Assembly: GCA_965198675.1 (NCBI GenBank)
Contig: OZ240666.1
Coordinates: 2,790,001 to 2,854,000, forward strand
Origin: Prochloron sp965198675
GTDB taxonomy: Bacteria > Cyanobacteriota > Cyanobacteriia > Cyanobacteriales > Prochloraceae
Length of the DNA: 64,000 nt
Direction of reading: 5' to 3'
Positions 1 through 8,509 of the stretch are shown here, one piece after another. Position 1 is the stretch's first letter; each line of letters opens with the position of its first letter. The notes under the pieces are model-generated. The model did no database searches. It was given only the letters and a program-made list of their open reading frames with translations, and had not been told where the DNA came from. A program made the translations under genes and the position numbers.

Positions 1-219
1 CTTCTTGTTTCTTCCAACTAGTCAGCATTGAGGACGTTTGCACGTATCCAATCCGTTCCTGCCTCTCAAACCAACCTTCTGTTCTCGCTGCCAAAGCTTT
101 GTTGAAGACTAACCCACCCCCATCCCCTCCTGGGAGGGGAGCGAGGGGTGGGTGCGACGCAAAAGCAGCTCTTGGTCCGAATCAGGGTAAAACCTATATC
201 TGAAGGCGCGTTGGGTCAT
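1..219 (-). pseudogene. tnpB: tnpB N-terminal fragment (RNA-guided endonuclease family)
   Basis: The frame opens at 219 with MTQRAFRYRFYPDSDQE, the usual N-terminus of TnpB/IS1341-type proteins. After LLLRRT the coding sequence is interrupted by a 42-bp palindrome (112-153). The frame downstream (KALAARTEGWFERQERIGY, reading toward base 1) differs from the upstream one, so the gene is frameshifted. An ATG further upstream (342) only extends the frame through the non-coding left end, so I chose 219. The rest of the gene lies outside the window. The second copy at 13030 has the same lesion. Confidence 0.75.
112..153. repeat. GC-rich palindrome family A, copy 1 (inside tnpB)
   Basis: This is an imperfect palindrome that starts ACCCACCCCCATCCCC, turns at CTCCTGGGAG and ends GGGGTGGGT. 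Other copies lie at 626-650, 7277-7318, 13096-13137, 14351-14400, 34813-34856, 35592-35665, 55615-55713 and 60896-60937. Most of these are inside or at the end of TnpB genes. Confidence 0.85.
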
Positions 220-354
220 TTTTAGGTAACTGTATTTCTTAAATCTTAACACAGATTTTGGAAACTTGAGGCATTTAATTGGTACACTCGTAGCTAATTT
301 TTTGGGCGCGCTATCCCTCCCCACCCCGTAAAACGCTGTCATATCGCGTTTTAC

Positions 355-421
355 GTAGGATGCGTTAGCTGTCGTTAGAAGCAGCGTCCTAAATTAAAGG
401 GGTTAGCGTAACGCATCCTAC
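355..421. repeat. TAGGATGCGTTA palindromic repeat family B, copy 1
   Basis: The arms are GTAGGATGCGTTAGC and GCGTAACGCATCCTAC, with an internal CCTAAATTAAAGGGG loop. It is nested in the left end of the TnpB element. Similar copies are at 7507-7572, 12828-12894, 32833-32899, 46593-46657, and in a cluster at 51654-51842. Confidence 0.85.
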
Positions 422-484
422 GGGTGGGGTCTCCCGCGCGTTTGATGAATAATGGGGAGTAAACGCGCTCTCGTGTAGGATGAT

Positions 485-715
485 ACACCCCTGCTCCTGC
501 TATACCAGCCAAAATTGTTCTAATTGCGGTCAAACAGTCAAGAAATTCCTGTCATGTAGAACCCATGTTTGCAACCATTGTGGATACGTGGCAGATAGGG
601 ATGTGAATGCGGCAAGGAACATCCTCACCCACCCCCTGGGGTGGGTGGGGCACACCGGAAGTAATACGCTTGGGGAGATTGGGTCTCTGGTAACTGGTAA
701 CTGGTCACTGGTCAC
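485..715 (+). pseudogene. TnpB C-terminal zinc-ribbon fragment
   Basis: The frame reads YTSQNCSNCGQTVKK, then a second Cys pair (CNHCGY) and ADRDVNAARNIL. This is the zinc ribbon and last RuvC acidic motif (DRDxNAA) of TnpB. No N-terminal half precedes it. After NIL the frame runs into a short family-A palindrome (626-650) and then GHTGSNTLGEIGSL, a typical TnpB tail. A near-identical fragment lies on the other strand at 60840-61075 with a longer palindrome at the same codon. It is a remnant and not a working gene. Confidence 0.75.
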
Positions 716-718
716 TGG
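684..718. repeat. Heptanucleotide TAACTGG/TCACTGG tandem repeat
   Basis: About five 7-bp units (GGTAACT, GGTCACT variants). It is one of several tracts of the same unit in this window (also 7926-7952, 18218-18246, 24160-24206, 59768-59812, 62667-62790). Confidence 0.8.
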
Positions 719-788
719 CTACGTTGGAGCAATCCTGCGTAGTTAAATCCGGTCAAATTGGTATATCATGTCCTAAGTCTTCCTCGAC

Positions 789-1862
789 ATGGATGACATG
801 TATACTCTTTCCAACTCTAACCTACTCCTAATTATTGCTGCTGGCTTGTTGCTGGTGCTGCTGTGGCAACTCAGAGGTTTGTTGCTGCTATTGATGATTG
901 CGGTTATCTTAGCTTCTACTTTAGCACCAATTATCAATTCTGCCCAAAAATTGAAGGTTCCTCGCTGGTTGGCAGTTATTCTCGTCTATCTAGCTCTAAT
1001 TGCCATTGTAACTGGGGCTGGTTTGTTCATTGGTCCCACGGTGTTCGAGCAAATTCAACTCCTGGCGGGGAAATTACCTTCCTATTTGGATGTTTTACAA
1101 TCCCTGGCAGAAAAATTGGTGGTGCGTTTGGGCATGACGGAACCGGAAATCTTCGATTTAATCAATCAAATGTTCGACATCCAAGCTCTTACTGCTTGGG
1201 GATTTCGTTCTTCGAGAGAACTATTATTGCGCTCCTATGGGGTGACTCTGGATATTATTGGGGGAGTGCTGGGTGTATTATTGGTTTTGTTGTTCTCTGG
1301 CTATATGCTATCGGGTTCGGATAAATTAATCAAGGGCTTGATTAGTTTGTTTCCCCAACCTTGGGAAGATCGCCTTGCTGCTCAAGTAATTCCAGTTAGT
1401 CAGAGAATGGGGGGATATATTCAAGGGAGAATCTTGGTTTCAACTATCCTGAGTATCGTCATTACTCTCGGTTTAAAACTTTTGGGTATTTCGGAGTTAG
1501 CTCTCGGTTTGGGGGTTATTGCGGGGGGGACTAATTTGATTCCTTTCTTTGGACCGGTTTTAGGGGCTATTCCTGCTTTAATTGTGGCGATCGCTCAAGG
1601 AGGTTGGACTTTCCTCTGGGTATTTCTTTTGTTTGTGATTATCCAAAATGTGGAAACCTATGTGCTGGATCCTTTGCTCGTGGGGAATTCTGTTAAAATT
1701 CCTCCTTTATATCAGTTATTAGCTGTTTTAGGTGGTGCCCAGGTTTTGGGGATTATCGGTGCTTTAATTGTTCCTCCCTGGGTAGCGGGTGCTTCTGTAC
1801 TTTTGGAAAATCTCTATCTCAAACCTAAGTTGCTGGCTGAAGGAACTGCTGATAAAAGCTGA
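789..1862 (+). CDS. AI-2E family transporter (PerM/UPF0118-type permease)
   Basis: This 357-residue polytopic membrane protein has 7-8 hydrophobic segments. Two adjacent ones lie at the N-terminus (about 10-80), and the conserved C-terminal block (about 200-340) contains GLGVIAGGTNLIPFFGPVLGAIPA and later DPLLVGNSVKIPPL. These are features of the AI-2E exporter/PerM superfamily, whose members move small molecules or ions; the substrate here is unknown. The start could be this ATG or the MYTLS methionine four codons later. The gene stands alone. A truncated, decayed second copy of residues about 160-354 lies at 21045-21582 on the opposite strand. Confidence 0.9.
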   Translation: MDDMYTLSNSNLLLIIAAGLLLVLLWQLRGLLLLLMIAVILASTLAPIINSAQKLKVPRWLAVILVYLALIAIVTGAGLFIGPTVFEQIQLLAGKLPSYLDVLQSLAEKLVVRLGMTEPEIFDLINQMFDIQALTAWGFRSSRELLLRSYGVTLDIIGGVLGVLLVLLFSGYMLSGSDKLIKGLISLFPQPWEDRLAAQVIPVSQRMGGYIQGRILVSTILSIVITLGLKLLGISELALGLGVIAGGTNLIPFFGPVLGAIPALIVAIAQGGWTFLWVFLLFVIIQNVETYVLDPLLVGNSVKIPPLYQLLAVLGGAQVLGIIGALIVPPWVAGASVLLENLYLKPKLLAEGTADKS

Positions 1863-1979
1863 TCCACGGTGATGTTGTGATGTTGTAGGCTAGACACACC
1901 TAACTACTAAATATGCTATGTTAAGTAGTAAATAAGATTGTCAAATCAAATTACATAATAAAAAAAAATGTTTTACCCC

Positions 1980-2008
1980 TTGACAATTTTTGTTTCAAGA
2001 GATAAGAT
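1980..2008 (+). promoter_or_regulatory. Consensus sigma-70-type promoter for the PPC-repeat gene
   Basis: TTGACA at 1980-1985, a 17-bp spacer, then TAAGAT at 2003-2008. The predicted transcript start is near 2015, giving a leader of about 25 nt. AAGGAAA before the ATG at 2039 can serve as ribosome binding site. Confidence 0.65.
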
Positions 2009-2038
2009 AGGGTTTGTAAATAGAAAAAGGAAACTGAA

Positions 2039-3481
2039 ATGCCTAAGGATGACTTTGGTAGTACTGTGGAAAATCATGGAACTGTGGCTGTAGGAGGCGC
2101 GGTAACAGGGACAATAGAGGTATTGGGCGATGAGGATTGGTTCGCTGTAGAATTGACAGCATGCACCACCTACAGATTCGACCTAAAAGGTAGTGACACA
2201 GGAGCCGGGACTTTAGCGGATCCTTTATTCCGCTTATATAACAGCCAGGAGGACTTAATTGGTAAAAATGACGATGGAGGGATTTACTACAACTCTCGAC
2301 TCTTCTTCACAGCTGAAGAGACGGGAACCTACTACGCTTCTGCTGGTGCCGATGTGGGTATAGGAAGCTATATCCTCAGTGTAGCAGAAGTAGAAGACGA
2401 CTTCGGCAATAACTCTGATACTTTGGGGTGTGTAGAGGTAGGAGGAAGTGTCACTGGGATAATACAGTACAATAACGATGAGGATTGGTTCGCTGTAGAA
2501 TTGACAGCAGGCACCATCTACCAATTCGACCAAGAAGGTAGTGACACAGGAGCCGGAACTTTATGGGATCCTTTATTCCGCTTATATAACAGCCAGGGGA
2601 ACTTAATTGGTAAAAATAACGATAGATTCGATTCCTTAAACTCTCAACTCTCCTTCAGAGCAGAAGAGACGGGAACCTACTACGCCGCTGCTGGTGCCTA
2701 TGACCATATAGGAAGTTATACCCTCATAGGAAGCTACACCCTCAGTGTAACAGAAGTAGAAGACGACTTCGGCAATGACTCTGATACTTTGGGGCGTGTC
2801 GAGGTAGGAGGAAGTGTCACTGGAATAATACAGTGGGATAGCGATGAGGATTGGTTCGCTGTAGAATTGACAGCAGGCACCACCTATCTATTCGACCAAG
2901 AAAATAAGATCACAGAAGTCGAAAGGTTATTATGGAATCCTTTATTCCGCTTATATAACAGCCAGGGGGACTTAATTGATGAAAATGACTTCGGGGATTA
3001 CTTCAACTCTCAACTCTCCTTCACAGCAGAAGAGACGGGAACCTACTACGCTTCTGCTGGCACCCATGAGGATACAGGAAGCTATACCCTCAGTGTAGCA
3101 GAAGTAGAAGACGACTTCGGCAATGACTCTGATACTTTGGGGCGTGTCGAGGTAGGAGGAAACGTCACCGGGACAATACAGTGGGGTGCCGATGAGGATT
3201 GGTTCGCTGTAGAATTGACAGCAGGCACCACCTACCAATTCGACCTAGAAGATAGTGGCACAGGAGCCAGGACTTTATGGAATCCTTTCTTCCGCTTATA
3301 TAACAGCCAGGGTAACTTAATTGATGAAAATGACGATGGAGGGGTTTACTTCAACTCTCAACTCTCCTTCACAGCAGAAGAGACAGGAATCTACTACGCC
3401 GCTGCTGGTGCCTTTTACTACGCCGCTGCTGGTACCCATGAGGATATAGGAAACTATACCCTCAGTGTAGATATAGTTTAG
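2039..3481 (+). CDS. Four tandem PPC-like (pre-peptidase C-terminal) domains
   Basis: The 480-residue acidic protein consists almost entirely of four repeats of about 116-123 residues (roughly 4-119, 120-241, 242-357, 358-480). Each begins DDFGN and carries VTGxIQ, DEDWFAVELTAGTTY, PLFRLYNSQG, and AEETGTYYA followed by GSYTLSV. This fits bacterial pre-peptidase C-terminal beta-sandwich domains, normally appended to secreted proteases and adhesins. No catalytic domain and no N-terminal signal peptide are visible. Two micro-duplications (GSYTL repeated in unit 2, YYAAAG repeated in unit 4) show recent slippage. It may be a detached C-terminal module or be exported by a non-classical C-terminal signal; function unknown. 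Confidence 0.8.
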   Translation: MPKDDFGSTVENHGTVAVGGAVTGTIEVLGDEDWFAVELTACTTYRFDLKGSDTGAGTLADPLFRLYNSQEDLIGKNDDGGIYYNSRLFFTAEETGTYYASAGADVGIGSYILSVAEVEDDFGNNSDTLGCVEVGGSVTGIIQYNNDEDWFAVELTAGTIYQFDQEGSDTGAGTLWDPLFRLYNSQGNLIGKNNDRFDSLNSQLSFRAEETGTYYAAAGAYDHIGSYTLIGSYTLSVTEVEDDFGNDSDTLGRVEVGGSVTGIIQWDSDEDWFAVELTAGTTYLFDQENKITEVERLLWNPLFRLYNSQGDLIDENDFGDYFNSQLSFTAEETGTYYASAGTHEDTGSYTLSVAEVEDDFGNDSDTLGRVEVGGNVTGTIQWGADEDWFAVELTAGTTYQFDLEDSGTGARTLWNPFFRLYNSQGNLIDENDDGGVYFNSQLSFTAEETGIYYAAAGAFYYAAAGTHEDIGNYTLSVDIV

Positions 3482-3548
3482 AAGTAGGGTTATAAAATGC
3501 CTCTACTCCCTCACTCAAAAAACTCTACCCTACAACCCCCCTTGGGCG

Positions 3549-4283
3549 CTATTGATTCAATGCTTTGAATAATCGTCCTAAATTGCCGAAAATGCCTCTT
3601 TTTGGCCTTTGGGGTATCCCTTCTTCCTCTTGACTACCTCGGGTGGCACGGGCTATAATGAAATCTAGGTCATCTCCTACAGGTTTTTCTCTTTCTTCAG
3701 CAATTAGTTTCCACTCTTCTCCTTTTTCTAACCAAACTTGCCAAAGTTGGGGATAGGAACGAAATAATACTCCCGATTCTATAGGTCTGATATAATAACA
3801 AGACTCTAAGGTGCTGAGGAATCTGTCCCTTAACTGACGGGCTGCATAGCCAATACCAACTATGGATACATCTTCTAATTGAGGCAGGAGAAGAATTACA
3901 GGTCGATACCCTGCTAACTTACAAAGTTCCTCAATCTTACTTACTTCTACCGCTGCTGGACAAACTATTAAAAATATTTTATCTGCATCATTAATTTTAG
4001 TATCTACATTAGTGAGGCGGCTCCCAAGGTCCGTGACTTGAAAAGGTACTTCCCCCCAGTCTCTCCGGGCAAGGGCTGCGGCTCCTGTGTCGGCAAACAT
4101 AACCTTTAAACCTAAAGTATACTCAGTTAAGTAGTGGGCAAATTCGGCGGCGATCGCCTGAGCTTGCAGAGCTATTTCAGGATAAACCAATTCTACTTGC
4201 AGACGAGTGCAACCTACTTCTAAGGCAGTTTTAGTGGCTTCTTTCCCTTGCTCAATGGCTTCTGATAATGTCTTTGGTAGCAT
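3549..4283 (-). CDS. DUF1995 domain-containing protein
   Basis: This 244-residue soluble protein resembles the cyanobacterial/plastid DUF1995 family, whose plant relatives include LPA3-type photosystem II assembly factors. The start MLPKTLSEAIEQGKEA at 4283 is preferred: the 13 codons upstream come from an intergenic repeat (taggttgggttgagg). A Rossmann-like central part includes FADTGAAALA and KIFLIVCPAAVEV. The C-terminus is basic (PKRGIFGNLGRLFKALNQ). It lies 142 bp downstream of the cysteine desulfurase gene on the same strand and may be cotranscribed. Family assignment is from recall of sequence patterns; function is inferred only. Confidence 0.75.
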   Translation of the reverse strand: MLPKTLSEAIEQGKEATKTALEVGCTRLQVELVYPEIALQAQAIAAEFAHYLTEYTLGLKVMFADTGAAALARRDWGEVPFQVTDLGSRLTNVDTKINDADKIFLIVCPAAVEVSKIEELCKLAGYRPVILLLPQLEDVSIVGIGYAARQLRDRFLSTLESCYYIRPIESGVLFRSYPQLWQVWLEKGEEWKLIAEEREKPVGDDLDFIIARATRGSQEEEGIPQRPKRGIFGNLGRLFKALNQ

Positions 4284-4289
4284 ATATAA

Positions 4290-4370
4290 TCGTAGGTTGG
4301 GTTGAGGAACGAAACCCAACATAGGTTGGCGCTGTTGGGTTTCGCTGGCGCTCTACCCAATCTACAGTCT
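4290..4370. repeat. Intergenic GTTGGGTT repeat
   Basis: GTAGGTTGGGTTGAGGAACG, then AAACCCAACATAGG and GTTGGGTTTCGCTGGCGCTC form imperfect inverted repeats. Related sequence is at 49584-49622 and a short piece at 25800-25820. Confidence 0.6.
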
Positions 4371-4425
4371 TTGATAGCATATAAATTAATAATTGTCAAG
4401 AAACTCGTAGTGGGCAATGCCCACC

Positions 4426-5580
4426 CTACCCGCTCGGTGAAACAGAATCCCGTCCTAGAGTAAGGCGAATACTTCTCATAGCTTCACTTTCGCTATAACC
4501 CATAGCTAGGAGAACGGAACTAGGCATTAGTTTACCACTATGACAAGCAGAACCAGCACTAATGCCAATTCCTGCTTGATTTAATTTCCGTACTAAAGCA
4601 TTTCCTATCATGTTTCCAGTATTACACAATAGAGACAATAAACCTGTTTCGTTTTGCGTATTCGTGCTGGGTGCTCTCCCTTCAGCAAGACAGAAACTGA
4701 GGTGGTGGGGTAAACGGTGGGTTCTGTCTCCCGTGGGGATAAGGTGGGGACAGTTAGAGAGAAGGTGGAAAAGGCGATCGCGCAACCTTATTAACCGAGG
4801 AGTCTCAGTAGACATTTCAGCAGCAGCCAACCCAGCAGCGACTCCAAAACCAGCGATAACTGGGACTGCTTGGGTTCCGGAACGCAAACCTCTCTCTTGT
4901 CCTCCACCTAAGAGCAAGGGTACTAACTTCACGGACTTTGCTACATATAAAGCACCTGCTCCTTGGGGTCCATAGATTTTGTGACTAGAGAGGGAAAGTA
5001 AATCCACAGGCAATTTCTGGACGTCTATAGGCAACTTTCCTGCTACTTGTACGGCGTCAGTATGGAATAAAACCCCGTGTTTGCGGGCTATTGCTCCCAG
5101 TTTATCAATAGGTTGGAGGGTTCCTACCTCGCTTTGCCCATAAATTATAGATACCAAAACCGTATTTGGTCTCAATGCGTTTTGTAAATCTAAGGGATTG
5201 ACTCTACCTTGACCATTGACGGGTAAGCGAGTTATTTGCCACCCCCATTGTTCCAGCAGTTTGACGGGTTCGGCAATAGCTGGATGTTCCACCTGGGAGA
5301 TGATGATATGCTGTGGGGTACGGTAAAGTCTAGCTATACCCATAATAGCCAGATTGTCCGCTTCTGTACCCCCCGAGGTAAAGATAAGGTTGTCAGGGTG
5401 GGGGGCATTAATCAGACTAGCAACCTCCATTCTGGCTGTTTCTAAAATAGTTGCCGCCCTAGTACCCCAACGGTGTAAGCTGGAAGGGTTGCCCCACTGA
5501 GTAGTGAGGACTTCTTCCATTTTGGCAATTACCTCCGGACGAGGGGGAGTGGTGGCGCTGTAGTCCAGGTAAATTTCCAT
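4426..5580 (-). CDS. Cysteine desulfurase (NifS/IscS family, class V aminotransferase fold)
   Basis: The 384-residue PLP enzyme removes sulfur from cysteine as a persulfide for iron-sulfur cluster or thio-cofactor synthesis. It begins MEIYLDYSATTPPRPEV. The PLP-stacking His99 (QVEHPA), the PLP-binding Lys201 (SSHKIYGPQGAGAL) and the C-terminal substrate loop GSACHSGK with the likely catalytic cysteine are all present. One variation is IYGQSEVGT where NNEVGT is common. An extra stretch around 305-320 (APSTNTQNETG) precedes the loop and may be an insertion. It is upstream of the DUF1995 gene on the same strand. IscS and NifS roles cannot be separated from sequence alone. Confidence 0.92.
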   Translation of the reverse strand: MEIYLDYSATTPPRPEVIAKMEEVLTTQWGNPSSLHRWGTRAATILETARMEVASLINAPHPDNLIFTSGGTEADNLAIMGIARLYRTPQHIIISQVEHPAIAEPVKLLEQWGWQITRLPVNGQGRVNPLDLQNALRPNTVLVSIIYGQSEVGTLQPIDKLGAIARKHGVLFHTDAVQVAGKLPIDVQKLPVDLLSLSSHKIYGPQGAGALYVAKSVKLVPLLLGGGQERGLRSGTQAVPVIAGFGVAAGLAAAEMSTETPRLIRLRDRLFHLLSNCPHLIPTGDRTHRLPHHLSFCLAEGRAPSTNTQNETGLLSLLCNTGNMIGNALVRKLNQAGIGISAGSACHSGKLMPSSVLLAMGYSESEAMRSIRLTLGRDSVSPSG

Positions 5581-5718
5581 GATTTATAGCGGGGATAGCA
5601 TGGTAGTGGGGAACACAGGGTGGAATGGTCAACAACATGTTTTCGCCGTGACTTCAAACTTGCTATTTGTTTATTTAGAGCGGGGAGGAAACGCGAGGAG
5701 GGCAAATTTATTTGCCCT

Positions 5719-5982
5719 CTAACTGAATGCAGAGGAATATCCATCCTTTTTATGAACGAAAGAACAATATTTGTGGCTGATGCCCTGGATGGTGCCCGCC
5801 AAGGTCTTGATATTGAATGAGCCAGTTGTGCGCACCGCCACGCGGCCTACATACTCGCCCATCTTCTTATCCTCTTGTGTATCTAAACTCTCGATGTGAT
5901 AGAATGAATTATGATTAACCAGCTCGTCTCTTTCTTCTATCTTAAAGCCTAAGAGATACTTTTCATCAACTATAATCGCCAA
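5719..5982 (-). CDS. Small hypothetical protein
   Basis: The 87-residue frame starts MAIIVDEKYLLGFKIEERDE and ends HKYCSFVHKKDGYSSAFS. It has a soluble, mixed-charge composition and a single cysteine. No family is recognised. Coding is supported only by length and composition. The antisense frame (5620-5820) looks worse. It sits between the desulfurase promoter region and a TnpB element. The 138 bp between 5581 and 5718 hold a TTTAGAGCGGGGAGGAAACG motif shared with 32530-32551. Confidence 0.45.
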   Translation of the reverse strand: MAIIVDEKYLLGFKIEERDELVNHNSFYHIESLDTQEDKKMGEYVGRVAVRTTGSFNIKTLAGTIQGISHKYCSFVHKKDGYSSAFS

Positions 5983-6002
5983 ATTTTGCGCTTGAGTTAC
6001 GA

Positions 6003-6036
6003 AAGGCGATCCCGAAGGGATCCGCTACGCGGCGCG
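6003..6036. repeat. GATCC-containing palindrome family C, copy 1
   Basis: GGCGATCCCGAAGGGATCCG is followed by CTACGCGGCGCGCC. Two linked hairpins (GATCCC/GGGATC and GGCGCGCC) resemble the insertions at 12239-12285 and 31010-31055, which interrupt genes. Confidence 0.7.
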
Positions 6037-6137
6037 CCGGTGTCTCTATGTATCAAGGTGTCCTGCCAAGGCAAAGCCAGCTTGGTTGACATCCTCCCCT
6101 CCCCGCTGACGCTGAGAGAGGGGATTCCCAAGCATCG

Positions 6138-7384
6138 CTACTTGGGTTTCTGCTTCCTTCCCCCGCCATCGATGATGCCGGGGGTCTTTTGCACCTGCCT
6201 CTCGAAGCCAAGTCCGATTGGTCTTACGGTCGCTCCACAGACTGACACGGCAAGCCCTGCCGCCAAAATATTCTTAGCTGCGTTGATATCTCGATCGTGA
6301 GTAGTCCCGCACTGCGTACATTTCCACTCTCTGATACTTAACGGTAATTTATCTATTACGAAACCGCAGTTTCCACATCGCTTGCTAGAGGGAAAAAAGC
6401 GGTCAATCTTAATCAACTCACGACCATACCAATCGCTTTTATACTCAAGTTGTCTGACCAGTTCATTCCACTCTGCATCACTAATGCTACGGGCAAGCGA
6501 ACGGTTCTTGACCAGGTTTCGTACTGCTAAGTCTTCTACCACTATCGTTTGGTTTTCACGAATGAGTCTGGTAGTTAACTTGTGTAGATAATCTTTTCTG
6601 GTGTCTGCTATTTTTGCATGAATCTTTGCTACTTTAGTCCTAGCTTTCGCCCTATTATTAGACTTTAACTGTTTTCGAGAAAGCGCTTTGCTTGCTGCTC
6701 TTAGTCTCTGGTACTTCTTTTTAAACTGCCTTGGGTTACCTATTTTGTCCCCATCGCTAGTCGTCACCAAGGTGGTTAATCCTACATCCAGCCCCACCTT
6801 CTTATCAACTGAGGGTAAAGGTTTAACTGTGGGGTCGTCAACTAGTATTGATACGATTGCGAAGCAACCGCTTGCGTCCCATCTAGACGATGGTTCTAAT
6901 CTTACGGTAACTGTTGATGGGACACATTCATCTGGAAAGTGACGACTCCAGACTATATTGAGAGGTTGTTTGCATTTAGCTAATTTAAGTTGTTTATTCT
7001 TCCATGTGAAAGCGGAGCGAGTAAATTCTGCACTTCCCCCATTTCTTTTTTTCTTAAAGTTTGGATACTTAGCGTGCTTTGACCAGAAGTTAGTAAACGC
7101 AGTTTGCAAATGGCGCAGAGCTTGTTGAAGAGGAACAGAGCTAACATCATTTAGAAAAGTCAACTCTTCTTGTTTTTTCCAACCAGTAAGCATTGAGGAT
7201 GTTTGTTTGTATCCGATTCTCTCCTGCCTCTCATACCACCCTTCTGTTCTCGCCGCCAGCGCTTTATTGAAAACCAACCCACCCCCATCCCCTCCTGGGA
7301 GGGGAGCGAGGGGTGGGTGCGACGCAAAAGCAGCTCTTGGTCCGAATCAGGGTAAAACCTATATCTGAAGGCGCGTTGAACCAT
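6138..7384 (-). pseudogene. tnpB: tnpB, full length but frameshifted by a palindrome insertion
   Basis: The N-terminus MVQRAFRYRFYPDSDQE opens at 7384. After LLLRRT a family-A palindrome (7277-7318) shifts the frame. From 7277 a continuous frame of about 379 codons follows (LVFNKALAARTEGWYERQER). It contains RuvC-like acidic motifs GLDVGLTTLVTTSDG, VEDLAVRNL and DRDINAAKN, and a four-Cys zinc ribbon (CGNCGFVID, then CTQCGTTH). These are the hallmarks of TnpB, an RNA-guided nuclease of transposons. The catalytic half is intact, so a shorter product from the TTG at 7277 is conceivable. A normal product needs the palindrome bypassed. Confidence 0.8.
7277..7318. repeat. GC-rich palindrome family A, copy in tnpB
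   Basis: It is the same sequence and the same codon position as the palindromes at 112-153 and 13096-13137. The insertion therefore predates spread of these tnpB copies. Confidence 0.85.
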
Positions 7385-7506
7385 TTTTCGACTAACGTTC
7401 TTGCTGGTTTTTATATTCTAACTCACAAAATGTGAGTGTGGGTTATTTGACTGGTTAATTTTGGGTTAAGGTTTTGGGCGCGCTATCCCTCTCCACCCCG
7501 CTGCGC

Positions 7507-7572
7507 GTAGGATGCGTTACGCTAACCCATTTAATTTAGGATGCTGCTACTATGACGGCTAACGCATCCTAC
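7507..7572. repeat. TAGGATGCGTTA palindrome family B, copy in element left end
   Basis: The arms are GTAGGATGCGTTACGC and GGCTAACGCATCCTAC. It is nested in the left end of the TnpB element, as in copies 1 and 2. Confidence 0.85.
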
Positions 7573-7617
7573 GGGTGGAGTCTCCCGCGCGTTTGATGAA
7601 ACGCAATCTACCAGCCC

Positions 7618-7836
7618 CTAGGTTTTGTCTGAATGGGTAGCATATAGACCTATAGCAGAGGCAAACAGGTCAGGAATTAGGGGGACAACAGTTACTTCAG
7701 AGCTGGTCTGAAAGTAGTCAATAATGGTAAGAGCTTGGCGGCGATGGCGACGTGAGAGTGCATTGCCAACCTCTAGGAGAATTGCCTCAGTGGTCACCAG
7801 GGGAACGTTTATGATCGCCCAATACTTGTATAGCAA
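7618..7836 (-). pseudogene. PIN-domain (VapC-like) toxin fragment
   Basis: The 72-codon piece reads PLVTTEAILLEVGNALSR, then HRRQALTIIDYF and ends LYATHSDKT. This matches the middle of PIN nucleases of the kind that begin with a DTSY motif and end around DWGLTDC. The first acidic motif upstream and the last one downstream are both missing, so it cannot be an active RNase. The 3-prime truncation lies about 25 bp from the left end of the neighbouring TnpB element. The element's arrival may have removed the end. No matching antitoxin gene is recognised nearby. Confidence 0.65.
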
Positions 7837-7958
7837 TACCCAATCAAGGCAATTGTCTCTCAGGTGTTGCCCTGAATTATATGCACGCCGTGTGCAGGGG
7901 CAGCATCATCGACGGTGCCCCTATACTGGTCACTGGTTACTGGTTACTGATAACTGAT

Positions 7959-8339
7959 TTAGCCTCCCGGTTTACACACATTATAGTCTTCGTGAGAAAT
8001 TACTTCCTCTGGAATGACCCAACTGCCGTAGTCGCGGCACAGGAGTCTATAATTGCGGGTCACGGGAATGCTGATGACGAAGCGATCGTGTCTCAATCGC
8101 TTACCGTGGAACTCCCTATAATTGGTGCTTCTCTCCAAGCTCCTAATAATTGTTCTGGCTTTAATTACCACATTCTTAGGTAACTCCCGCAAATTAATCG
8201 GATCCTCAGTAAAAGTCTCTTCCCACTGATGTTTGAGCTGTCTTTTCTCTTGTTGGTCAGCTTCTTTTTGGGCGCATCTATGGCAAACTTGCCCGTAACC
8301 TCTATGACCACAGGGAAATACCTTTTTTCTTCTGGACAT
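7959..8339 (-). CDS. Zinc-binding hypothetical with a RelE/ParE-like C-terminal half
   Basis: The 126-residue basic protein begins MSRRKKVFPCGHRGYGQVC and carries a CGH...CHRC zinc knuckle at about residues 10-22. This is followed by a charged linker and a domain with ARTIIRSLERSTN, HGKRLRHDRFVISIPVTRNYRLL and a final WVIPEEVISHEDYN. The second half has the hydrophobic pattern of RelE/ParE-like folds. Families with this composition are common in cyanobacteria as conserved hypotheticals. No adjacent antitoxin is evident, so a toxin role is only a possibility. The sequence looks complete and undisturbed. Confidence 0.7.
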   Translation of the reverse strand: MSRRKKVFPCGHRGYGQVCHRCAQKEADQQEKRQLKHQWEETFTEDPINLRELPKNVVIKARTIIRSLERSTNYREFHGKRLRHDRFVISIPVTRNYRLLCRDYGSWVIPEEVISHEDYNVCKPGG

Positions 8340-8509
8340 ACTATAATTTACCGCAGGTCATGACCTACAGTCTCCAAAGTCTACATGGCAGAGGGAAGAA
8401 TCCCCCTTAAATACAAATTAACCTAGATGGGGATCAAGGGGAAAGAGGTTCAAAAAACCATACCCGACTTCATCGGCAGTTCAACCAACTAACAACTAAC
8501 AACCAATTC

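Larger units (their letters stand above)
1..448 (-). mobile_element. Left part of an IS200/IS605-type TnpB element, cut by the window edge
   Basis: This stretch is, base for base as far as I can compare, the reverse complement of 12801-13248. It holds the element's left end (from the TCATCAAACGCGCGGGAG motif at 448) and the first codons of tnpB, which continues beyond base 1. The left end contains a nested TAGGATGCGTTA palindrome (355-421), and tnpB contains a GC-rich palindrome (112-153). No TnpA (Y1 transposase) gene is seen anywhere in the window, so the element is probably mobilised in trans. The exact outer boundary is inferred from where similarity between copies stops. Confidence 0.8.
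6086..7596 (-). mobile_element. IS200/IS605-type TnpB element, copy 3
   Basis: In the minus direction the element starts near 7596 with TTCATCAAACGCGCGGGAG, carries a family-B palindrome (7507-7572), then tnpB. It ends at 6086 with a GGAATCCCC...GGGGAGG hairpin and ATGTCAA. By analogy with characterised TnpB systems, the 3-prime end of tnpB plus this right end would encode the guide (omega) RNA, with the first guide bases being CCAAGCTGGCTTTGCC (6085 downward). That RNA assignment is inference. No tnpA accompanies it. Confidence 0.75.

Noticed and set aside
5674..5695. Another solo right-end hairpin (TTTAGAGCGGGGAGGAAACG)
   Set aside because: Only the right arm is present; no pairing left arm lies within reach, so I did not annotate it.
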